NCBI GenBank assembly: GCA_910592205.1
Contig: CAJVPJ010001229.1
Location: 1-11,269 of the forward strand
DNA from: Paraglomus occultum
Taxonomy: Eukaryota > Glomeromycota > Glomeromycetes > Paraglomerales > Paraglomeraceae
DNA: 11,269 nucleotides
Direction: 5' to 3'
The notes under the pieces were generated by a model. It was given only the letters and a program-made list of their open reading frames with translations, was not told the DNA's origin and ran no database searches. Below are positions 1 to 7,653 of the stretch, piece after piece (the stretch's first letter is position 1; every line of letters starts with the position of its first letter). A program made the translations under genes and the position numbers.

Positions 1-295
1 GCCCTAGCCTAAGAATTAATCATGATTGCAAAAAGACGGGAGAGCAAACAACGAGTCGTTACTGAAATTTATATCTTATTCACCGGAACGGTAACTGATT
101 GAAAATAAAGACGCTTTTATGATAAGCAACGCATTGTCTTGTTTATTTGCAAAAAACTAAAGGCCATTATTTTCGTTACACAATGTAGAAACCTTGTTTA
201 TGCAAACAAGCAAATCCTGGAGGTTTGATATTAACAAGAAACGCAGTTATAGGTCAGTAATTCCAATTAGAGTGCAAGTTCTATCACCAGAATTA
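1..295. other. AT-rich spacer, no gene seen
   Basis: No reading frame of useful length lies on either strand, and no RNA-gene motif was recognised. The stretch ends at a TA dinucleotide (294-295) that abuts the left end of the miniature transposon and may be one copy of its target site. Confidence 0.6.
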
Positions 296-318
296 CAGTA
301 AAAGTTGATATAACGGAC
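296..318 (+). repeat. Left terminal inverted repeat of the MITE
   Basis: Starts CAGTAAAAG and ends GATATAACGGAC. The last 11 nt (308-318) are a perfect reverse complement of 348-358, so the left end can also fold back on the first internal repeat, giving a hairpin with a 29 nt loop. Confidence 0.7.
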
Positions 319-347
319 TAGTCAAACCCATATTTTTTCACACTTTT

Positions 348-378
348 GTCCGTTATATTGGCGGATCTGTTATATCGA
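348..378 (+). repeat. Subterminal repeat pair of the MITE
   Basis: Two copies of a GTYYGTTATAT-type motif start at 348 (GTCCGTTATAT) and 365 (ATCTGTTATATCGA), 17 nt apart. In related elements such subterminal repeats may be transposase-binding sites; that role is inferred here. Confidence 0.6.
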
Positions 379-425
379 ATTTTTATATTTCATACAGCGC
401 TTAAAAATTTCGTTCGAGAGAAAAA

Positions 426-479
426 GTCTGTTATAATGAGTGTTTGTTATATCGATGGTCCGTTATTCGACTTCCACTG
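426..479 (+). repeat. Right-end repeat cluster and right terminal inverted repeat of the MITE
   Basis: Three copies of the motif start at 426 (GTCTGTTATAATGAG), 442 (GTTTGTTATATCGATG) and 458 (GTCCGTTATTCGACTT), spaced exactly 16 nt apart. The last runs into the terminal repeat that closes with CCACTG at 479. All three are in the same orientation. Confidence 0.65.
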
Positions 480-1254
480 TGTACTTTTTGCTAACATTTT
501 TATACGTAAATAATTTTCAATTAAAGAAGAGTTTATATAACAAAACGCAACATGAGAAGAGTGTCCCGCTAAACTGGGGTGGGCTAATCTCATTATCTAA
601 ACCGTCCGAGCCACCAAAAATTCCATCGAAAGAAGAATAAGAAACAAGGACAGGGCAGAGAGCGTATGTAAAGAAGATATTTATCCAATAACAAATCTGA
701 ACATGATACATTATTTCAAAGAATGAAAAATCCCACACTAAAAAAATAACCTTTTAGCCATGTTTGATAACGTCACACATTATTAAAGTTATAGAAAGGG
801 AGTTGTCGTGCATAAGAGACATTAAAATGAGGACCTTATCAAATGCTTTTTCCTTCAGTAGTTTTTTGTTCGAGATAAAAAAAAATAAAATTAGGACTGT
901 GTGAGGCGAATGGGCAGAAAATTGTACCGATTACGAATGTAAAGAAGCATTTCCAGGATGACAATTTTTTGTGAAAATTTTGGCTATTTCTTTAATAAAG
1001 TGTGCGGCCATTGCTAACAAATCCTCAACATTGACAACTCTTGCTCGAGCAAATACGTTCGGAACAATTCTTGTTTTTTAATTTTCACTTCCTCATCTTT
1101 GAATATAGGCAATCTAGCGTCTAAAATTGTCGATGTTTGTTTTCTTCCTCGCCTCGCTATTTTCCCAAGATCGTGATTATTACTCTGCTTGAATTGGTAC
1201 ATAATACATGTATACTGAAGACAATGTGTTTGGTATAAATGAAAAATCTAATCC
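480..1254. other. Spacer, no supported gene
   Basis: Only short frames occur. The most peptide-like is a minus-strand frame at 1202-1014 (62 codons, Lys/Arg-rich, containing RGRKQTSTILDARL). A neighbouring minus frame below 1014 encodes MAAHFIKEIAKIF, which could mean a frameshifted relic, but neither piece was recognised. AT-rich throughout. Confidence 0.5.
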
Positions 1255-1500
1255 TTAATAGATACAGTTGGAATAAAACCGACAACTCGAACAAAACCAG
1301 CATTATTTTAAACCCGGTTTAAATCAGATACCAATACTCGATTGGGATTAAAACTGAAAACCGGCCCAAACCGAATTTATTTCAGGCCACGGTTTAATTC
1401 GGTTCAATTCAGATTAATTCCACGCGAATTGACCCGGATACATTCGGTTGCAAAATTTCGAAAGAAATTCAAACCAGTTTGCGCACTTATTAACCGGTCC
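1255..1500. repeat. Decayed CCGGTTT/AAACCGG-rich tract
   Basis: Variants of AAACCGG, CCGGTTT, TTCGGTT and AACCGAA recur on both strands: AACCCGGTTTAAAT near 1312, AAACCGGCCCAAACCGAA near 1359, GGTTTAATTCGGTT near 1391, CCCGGATACATTCGGTT near 1433 and AACCGGTCC near 1492. The spacing is irregular. The pattern suggests an old simple or satellite-like repeat eroded by point mutation. A 73-codon plus-strand frame crosses it (1342-1563) but appears to be only a by-product of the repeat. Confidence 0.5.
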
Positions 1501-1679
1501 TACCCCTGTTTTGAGCTCAAAGAGATCGAATCTAGTGGTTATGGCATATATTTGTGTGGATAGATGTTACTAACTTACCATGACATGCGATTCCTAATAA
1601 AGTATTTTCTGAAAGATGAGTTGAGAGTTTATTATTTTAATTTGGTGATTAGATCATTTCTCACTATCACATGATCTTC

Positions 1680-1772
1680 AATCATGCAGATCATACGACC
1701 CGAAATGGGAAATATCTTTAAATTAAAATTACTCGACCGCTAACTATAACACAACTTCACCACCCTCACATC
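1680..1772 (+). promoter_or_regulatory. Probable TAF5 promoter-proximal region and 5' leader
   Basis: The stretch before the TAF5 start turns C/A- and pyrimidine-rich (CACAACTTCACCACCCTCACATC directly before the ATG, in two blocks around 1751-1772), typical of short fungal leaders. No clear TATA box at a fixed distance was seen, though AT-rich sequence (TTTAAATTAAAATTA) lies at 1717-1731. The transcription start cannot be placed from sequence. Confidence 0.35.
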
Positions 1773-4663
1773 ATGTCTGCCGAACAGCCACGACACCTTC
1801 CCGACAAGGAGCTGGATAAGATAGTTCTTAACTATCTTACCCAGAAGGGTTACAAACATACTGAGCTCATGTTTCGTAATGAAATACGCGCACATGCCGG
1901 AGAAGACTATTCCATGGGTGACATGAATGCAGTGTCAGGGTATCAGTTCTTCCCAACTGACCCCGATTCAAATAATCCCGATAGCTACATATCTTCATAC
2001 GCTGATCTTAGAAAGTTGATAGAGAGATCTATGGATATATACAAGGTAAAAAAGTTTGTGTAGGATTTAGTATTTTGAGGTTCAATTCGCAAAGTTTGAC
2101 GTTTTGATTTGGCTCTCACTCACAGCTAGAATTAAGACTGGTTATGTTTCCTGTATTTGCGCACATATATCTTGATCTCGTCTTTAAAGGGTTTCTCGAT
2201 AAAGGTATGTTTTAAGATAAAAGATTGTTATTGTCGTCTCTAGCTGTCTCTGACAAGAGATTCTTTGATTCTCTAGCAATGAATTTCATGGAAGAATTCA
2301 AAAGCGATCATTACGAATACTACGGAGATAACATCCGAAAACTGAGTATCATAACACATGCCCAGCATCTTCAAGAAAATGAATTCGCGATTACGTTAAG
2401 GAGCCAAAAATATAATGTGCGGCTGTCCAATGTGTCTACCAAATTGCTGTTGAACTTTCTCCAGGAAAATAAACTTTATATAATATTGCGTATTGTTAAT
2501 CAGTATTTGGAGATCGAAGGTATGTTGGAAAATATGTAACTTATGTTTTACTATTTGGCTAAATGTCATCTCTATAATTCAAAGAAACTGTTAATCATCA
2601 ACAGACATTGATGATGTCTGACATTGCGGATGTGACTGGGGTCACTGGATATTCTGCGCGTGGGCTTGATGACTTTAATAAGCAGAAGGTCTTTCTTGGT
2701 CCGTTACCACCGGAACCTACATTTATGGAGGAAGCGGAACAGGTGTTGAAAGTGAAAGACACGCAATTAAACAGTATGGATCCCCAGGTAAGGTGTTCAT
2801 TATTTGATGGGTTATTATTGACACGGTCTTATCAACAATATTTAAGCATTCTGTTCGTTCGTCATACTGTAGTCATTAGGAGATGATGATTTATCAACAT
2901 TGCTCGAGGATATAACCAAGGACTTCAAAGACTCAATAGAAGCACCGGATAGAAATGATGTACCACTCCCACCATCGTACGTTAAATACTTAATCTTTTG
3001 TCGAACAAAGATATCTATCAAACACCCGCGTCTGACAGTTGTTCAGTAAAGGTAGTGATATACAAGCAAAAATAGAAGAACTGTTTGAGCTTAGACATCG
3101 AATAAAACTCGGAGCATCCACACTGCCGTCGATATGTTTTTATACATTTCATAATACATATGATAGGTAAGTCTTTTTAATATTATGATTATATAGATGT
3201 TGTTTTAACAACCTAAAAATGATCTTGTTCTCTTTGACCTCTTCAATCACAGTCTTAATTGTATATCAATATCAGATGATGCCACGTTAATAGCCGGTGG
3301 GTTTTCCGAATCGTACATAAAGATATGGAGTTTAAAGGGCGAGAAACTAAAGGCTTTTATGAACAACGTGAGGCCCACATTTGTGTCTGAAGGTGAGTTT
3401 ATGGAAATGCCTACAAAAATATTAGCCGCGTTTATATCTTTAATATTTATGCTTTTTACGACTGCCAGTGAGCGATCTTGAGAGGTTGCGCGAACAACAC
3501 GGAAGTGAATGTAAAAGACTTGTAGGACATTCTGGTCCTGTGTTTGGTTTAAGCTTTAGTCCGGATAATAGATATCTAGTTACTTGTTCAGAAGATAAAA
3601 CAGGTATTTTAATTGAACTTGTATCGTACAATAACTGAATGTAGCTAATGATATTTCTTAATCCATTTGTATTTGCCACTTTTTCTCCCTAAGCGCGGCT
3701 ATGGAGTGTAGATACTTTTACAAATTTAGTATGTTATAAAGGTCACAATTATCCCATTTGGGATGTTGATTTTGGACCTTATGGTTTTTACTTTGCGACT
3801 GCATCCTATGATAGAACAGCGAGATTGTGGAGTTGTGACCATATATATCCACTGCGCATATTTGCCGGTCATTTGTCAGACGTTGATGTAAGTTGCTATT
3901 ATGAGAAATGCTCGAGCGAATCTGGTTGTAAAACTAAAAATCTTAATATTTTTGCGTAGTGCGTTAAATTTCATCCCAACTCTCGGTACGTTCTTACTGG
4001 ATCGAGCGACAGAATGGTACGCATGTGGGACATTCAAACCGGTCGATGTGTACGCATTATGTCCGGTCACGCTGGAGCCGTGCAGAGTTTAGCCGTTTCT
4101 GACAATGGACATATTATGGCATCTGCAGGTATAATTCATACCAGCTTTCATCTCCTTTAAATAACTCTACCCTAAACTCGTCCATTATTTCTAGGGGAAG
4201 ATAAAAAGGTTATTTTGAGAGATCTTAGAACTGGAAAAACGCTTCGGAAATTGACTGGACACACAGACATCGTCTACACTTTAGAGTTTAGCAGAGGCGG
4301 AAATCTTCTCGTATCGGGAGGTGCGGATCAGACTGTTCGTGTGTGGGACGTCAATGCATGCCTATCGGATCAATCAGATTATAATACATCGACAACGAAC
4401 ATGGAGAATGGTACTACGGGTGTTGGACAGGCACGAAATTCAGAATCTGCTCGCGTCAAAAGGTCAGTTATATCTATAGTCAATATAATCCATGTTTATT
4501 TATACAATATTTCACATTATCATATGCTTTCTTTTTCCTTAGTGACGAAATGTTGGCAACCTTTCCAACAAAACGTACACCAGTATACAAAGTAAAATTT
4601 ACACGACGAAATTTGTGTCTTGCGGCTGGCGCATTTACCAAATTGTCTGAAAAGGAACAATAA
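1773..4663 (+). CDS. TAF5: Transcription initiation factor TFIID subunit 5 (TAF5), 12 exons
   Basis: A scaffold subunit of nuclear TFIID (also in SAGA in many fungi) for RNA polymerase II initiation. Proposed join: 1773-2045, 2126-2204, 2244-2519, 2585-2787, 2873-2976, 3047-3166, 3253-3392, 3469-3603, 3694-3887, 3960-4128, 4195-4462, 4543-4663. It totals 2082 nt, 693 residues and stays in frame. Visible domains: LisH-like helix at residues 13-38 ([20 protein letters not shown]); TAF5 NTD2 at about 71-210 ([28 protein letters not shown]); an [14 protein letters not shown] linker; WD40 blades from about 352, including [58 protein letters not shown] and [18 protein letters not shown]. The C-terminus [13 protein letters not shown] is typical of TAF5. 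All donors are GT; acceptors are TAG or CAG except AAG at introns 3 and 8. Intron 3 is the least certain: its obvious CAG at 2602-2604 would break the frame, whereas AAG at 2582-2584 restores it. Length fits fungal TAF5. Confidence 0.95.
2205..2243 (+). other. 39-nt intron 2 of TAF5
   Basis: Donor GTATGT and acceptor TCTCTAG enclose 39 nt. Reading through meets an in-frame TAA after four codons, so removal is needed to join the GFLDK exon to the AVSDKRFF exon within NTD2. This is at the low end for spliceosomal introns; the gene's other introns are 65-90 nt. Confidence 0.75.
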
Positions 4664-4960
4664 AAGACATTACTGAGTTCATGATGATCGAATAACGAAC
4701 GAGAGCAGTTCATATATGATCAATATGATTGAGAGATTCCTATTTATAAGCTTAATCGAAAGTGAGTGTTCAGCGGTATAAAAACAGACATGTTGACTGT
4801 CGCGGAATCTATTTCATTAGTCTTTGTAAGCATATTCGGTTAATCTCCTTTGGCACGTAAGTTATTGGTACTGTTTTCAATCTCAATAAAATGCATTGCA
4901 TCATAATGTAAGGGGTATTACTGTAGACCGCTGAATAAAGTATCCTCGTGTATAGTTACC
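4664..4960 (+). terminator. TAF5 3' untranslated region with candidate polyadenylation signals
   Basis: Two AATAAA hexamers follow the TAF5 stop, at 4885-4890 and 4934-4939, 220-275 nt downstream. The sequence between is AT-rich and has no gene. Which signal is used cannot be told from sequence. Confidence 0.45.
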
Positions 4961-5554
4961 CTGCAGCAGTTTATTTGTAAAAGACCCGGTATTATGCAAA
5001 TCAGATATTACCTGTCACCGATACAAATAATATTAATTGACATAATTGACATAATCGACATAAGCTATTATATGCAACACGAATGTATTTGATTTAGGTT
5101 TCAAACTCGAAGAAAAATAAAATTGTGTTGCGGACAACGAACACAAAAAAAATTATCAGGAAAATGGGATACGCAAATTATCCTTGCCGCTGTTTATGCT
5201 TAGGGTTTACCCGACAATAACAATAAATATAACGCTAATAATTACTTTACAACTATATTTTAATAGAACTACCAACTTTCATAATTTACTTTTAACTACT
5301 TATTTGCTACAAAACCAATTATTCTTCCTTTCTTTAAATCACCCCAACGGAATTTCTAACTCCATATATTTCCTTTTAATAATCTTATCCTTCTTCCATC
5401 CCCCGTTCACTCGGACTATAATTTTTTGAAGTAATGTTCAAAAGCACTGTTTTGTCGCGAACGTGATTTCTATTCCGAGGGGCCGCTGCTCCAGGTGCGA
5501 ATACACATGATACGACATTTATTATTCGAAAAGCTTTCGTTGGTGTAGAAATAT
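4961..5554. other. AT-rich spacer, no gene seen
   Basis: The longest frame (5184-5429, plus, 81 codons) is a low-complexity run of Leu, Ile, Asn, Thr and Phe read from T/A-rich DNA, with no recognisable domain. It is judged noncoding. The stretch also holds the 9-nt tandem repeat listed separately. Confidence 0.5.
5036..5062 (+). repeat. Three-unit 9-bp tandem repeat
   Basis: ATTGACATA at 5036-5044 and 5045-5053, then ATCGACATA at 5054-5062. A short minisatellite-like tract; no function is suggested. Confidence 0.8.
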
Positions 5555-5578
5555 ACTATCGATAAATTTATAGATAGT
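5555..5578. repeat. Imperfect 24-bp palindrome
   Basis: ACTATC at the left pairs with GATAGT at the right around a GATAAATTTATA-type core. Only one symmetric position pair is mismatched. It could be a dimeric protein-binding site or chance AT-rich symmetry. Confidence 0.6.
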
Positions 5579-6165
5579 TTGTTCAGAATTTAATAACATG
5601 TAGACCTTTATAGGGATGGGTGACCCTCCTGGAATATCTATAAGTAATATTAGTATACATACGCAACATAAGAATCAATCAAACATTAACAAAACAAATT
5701 AATTGTCCCCATCGTTCCCGATGCATCGCCTTATGTTGTATGCGTACAGGCTGATACTTGCTGTTGTCTGTGGGACGACTGTCGATGTCCCTTTCCTCCA
5801 ATATCAAAAGTATGAAACCCCGTATTACAGCGGCAAATTATTATTATTATTGTGAATCTTAATGTATCTATTACTATTACTATACACTATTAAATCTTTG
5901 ATTTAAAGATAATATCCGGGTGTAAAACCAGAATTCGATCGTAATATCTCAAAGCCCGTCCAAACCACGACAATTTGAAAACAGTTATGAGCAAAGTTAA
6001 CTAAAGAAAAAAAGAGTGAGGTGCGTCGTGTTCTTATTGACTGCGAAAAATTATTCAATCGGGATCAAGAAAAGGGAGAAAAACTTAACGACAACAAGTT
6101 ATTATTGATTGAAGGAAAAAGTGAAATCTTAGCACAAATACCTTTACATATTGCATGATGGTGCC
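5579..6165. other. Spacer, no gene seen
   Basis: Contains a (TTA)n microsatellite of nearly five units at 5838-5851 and a 9-bp inverted repeat (CAACATAAG at 5664-5672, CTTATGTTG at 5730-5738). No frame with protein-like composition was found. Confidence 0.5.
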
Positions 6166-6223
6166 GTGCCGTGTGTATTATAATATGACGGGTTGCCGTG
6201 TGCCGCGTGCCGTGTGTATTATA
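6166..6223 (+). repeat. Duplicated 17-bp GTGCCGTGTGTATTATA with GTGCCG-rich filler
   Basis: Identical 17-nt copies lie at 6166-6182 and 6207-6223, 41 nt apart. Between and before them are further GTGCCG/TTGCCGTG/GTGCCGCGTGCCG units. A related GTCGTGTGTGTATTATGA occurs at about 6917-6934. Confidence 0.75.
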
Positions 6224-6552
6224 GTTCATTGTGCCCCAGCATTGATGATATGATGCATATCCTTTAGCGTTTTTGAACTTTGAGTGTAGTGACCAATTTT
6301 TTTCCAGCTTTGATTCAGCTCGTTCACACAATGAGAACTCTCGACCCTATGTAAGAGGGTGGAGTTGCAAGCTGACGCATGGTGAATCCTTGGATTTCCC
6401 ATTTCGTCATCGCAATTACAATATTTTCACCTGTTTCAACACTGTCATCAATTAAAACCACATCTTGCTCTTTATCTTGTTTTGTGTCGACGTGAAGGTG
6501 AAGTAAGTTCGTTTTTATCGTTATCATTATCTTCTATCCATATGAATAATCC
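6224..6552. other. Spacer with unsupported short frames
   Basis: Opposed frames at 6273-6455 (+) and 6527-6324 (-) overlap. The minus frame encodes a mixed peptide (DVVLIDDSVETGENIVIAMT) that looks less biased than its surroundings, but no domain was recognised and no splice partners were evident. Confidence 0.4.
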
Positions 6553-6594
6553 TCTTTGCGATGGTGTTGTGTTTGTGAATAAAGTTTCTCGTGA
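6553..6594 (+). repeat. Diverged dispersed repeat, copy 1
   Basis: Contains CTTTGCGA followed by TTGTGAATAAAGTTTCTCG (from 6573). It matches copy 2 at 7019-7059 with scattered substitutions and a small indel. Confidence 0.5.
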
Positions 6595-7018
6595 CGACCA
6601 AATCTGTCTTAATTTCAAGCAAACTTTTTATAGTCTAGTTGTCGTATAAGTGTTGATGTGCGTTCGAGTGTATTGCTTGAACGCCTTTACCAGATGGTAA
6701 TAGGCTCGAACTGCGTTAAAGTGACGGCTCGTCTGCCAGTCACAGTACGCAATGCAGTGAATTAAGTATTGAAAAAAAGAAAGAGAGAACTAGCCGGAGT
6801 ATAATTGTTTTCTTTTTTTTCTTCAGAGTCGATGCTGTATTTTTCAAAAAATAAATTAGTCATGGCGGTGGTTTGCTCGGACGTGCGTGTTTTATATTAC
6901 GGGCGCGCATACTGTTGTCGTGTGTGTATTATGACGCGTGTGTGACCAGAGATGTCACATGGATGGAAGTATGAAATGGATAGGGCCCAATGTAAAAGAT
7001 AAAAACAGTTTAAACTGG
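6595..7018. other. Spacer, no gene seen
   Basis: Contains a hairpin at 6660-6684 (GCGTTC...GAACGC), a long T-rich pyrimidine tract ending TTCAG at about 6807-6826, and a G/T-rich stretch at 6885-6945 with GTGTGTATTATGACGCGTGTGTG. The TTCAG site looks like a 3' splice site, but only a 38-codon unrecognised frame (from the ATG at about 6832) follows it. Confidence 0.4.
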
Positions 7019-7059
7019 GCTTTAGCGAGCACCTCGTTGTGAATAAAAGTTCCTCGCGA
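7019..7059 (+). repeat. Diverged dispersed repeat, copy 2
   Basis: Contains CTTTAGCGA followed by TTGTGAATAAAAGTTCCTCG (from 7037). It aligns with copy 1 about 465 nt upstream. Differences between CG and TG/CA pairs suggest an old duplication. Confidence 0.5.
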
Positions 7060-7448
7060 TAGAAATGAATAGGACCATATAATTATGGAATATTGCATGC
7101 TCTTACCTACAAGAGATTTGACTAAGCAAGCAACATTTCTCACCCTTACCTATCAGGAGTTAGGGAGATAGGCGACGTATCTGGTTATGCAATTGACATA
7201 ATTTTCATAAAAGTTTAATACAATTGCTCACAGTTTTGTTACTGCTCGTGATTAGTAAGATATGCTCACGTCTATTTGAGGTACATGGTTGATAATACTG
7301 ATATGGTTAGTTTAAATTACGAGAAACTAGGAGCTACGTAAACATGTGCGTAGACGTAAACCACGAGTATTAACCTAAAACCGTGAAAAAAAAAAAGACG
7401 TCATTTCTGCCAACCGACCAGTCATTTGCGTGAATGCATTGAGGCGTG
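7060..7448. other. Spacer, no gene seen
   Basis: Includes an 11-nt poly(A) run (7386-7396) directly before GACGTCA at 7398-7404, a CRE/ATF-like core. Frames here are short and compositionally unremarkable. Confidence 0.4.
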
Positions 7449-7653
7449 TTTATTGTTGCTTAATTTCCACATAATCGTAGGAAAATATGTAGTCACAAAC
7501 ATAGAATGGCCATAATGATGGCATCCATATTATATATAAAGCGAAATTTAGCTGATTCGCATTCCATAAATATTAGGCAAAAACAAATTAACCCAAATTC
7601 TCTATCATTAAACACTTTCTATCCTTTTGCGCTGCCAAGTACTCTATAAAAAA
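7449..7653 (-). terminator. Probable 3' untranslated region and polyadenylation signal of the minus-strand gene
   Basis: On the minus strand AATAAA occurs at 7454-7449, about 200 nt past the stop codon at 7656-7654. The intervening DNA is AT-rich and noncoding. Confidence 0.4.

Larger units (their letters stand above)
296..479. mobile_element. Degenerate pogo/Tigger-like MITE (non-autonomous Tc1-mariner superfamily element)
   Basis: The left end (296-318) begins CAGTAAAAG and ends GATATAACGGAC. The right end (458-479), read on the minus strand, begins CAGTGGAAG and ends CGAATAACGGAC, so the two form imperfect terminal inverted repeats of 22-23 nt. The CAGT start and the GATATAACGGAC motif resemble ends known from pogo/Tigger-type elements. 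The 5' flank is TA, the usual target of the superfamily; the 3' flank is TG, which could be a mutated TA. The inside is only about 140 nt and encodes no transposase, so mobilisation would have to be in trans. Several internal motif copies carry CTG or TTG where the ends have CCG, consistent with C-to-T decay of an old copy. The family name is inferred from end structure alone. Confidence 0.7.

Noticed and set aside
1014-1202. Minus-strand 62-codon basic frame as a gene
   Set aside because: Short, unrecognised, no splice partners; the adjacent MAAHFIKEIAKIF peptide is in another frame. Kept only as a possible relic in the spacer note.
5184-5429. 81-codon hydrophobic frame as a membrane protein
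   Set aside because: Composition follows the T/A-rich DNA (Leu, Ile, Phe, Asn, Thr), with no domain or conserved pattern and no promoter or splice context.
5664-5738. 9-bp inverted repeat (CAACATAAG / CTTATGTTG) as MITE ends
   Set aside because: The arms stop matching after 9 bp, there is no flanking duplication, and a chance match of this size is plausible in AT-rich DNA.
6661-6780. tRNA or tRNA-derived SINE on the minus strand
   Set aside because: A GTTCGAGCC B-box-like word is present, but no matching A box, cloverleaf arms or acceptor stem could be built.
6807-6945. Strong pyrimidine tract plus CAG as the acceptor of a hidden gene
   Set aside because: The frame after it runs only about 40 codons, was not recognised, and no upstream exon could be found.
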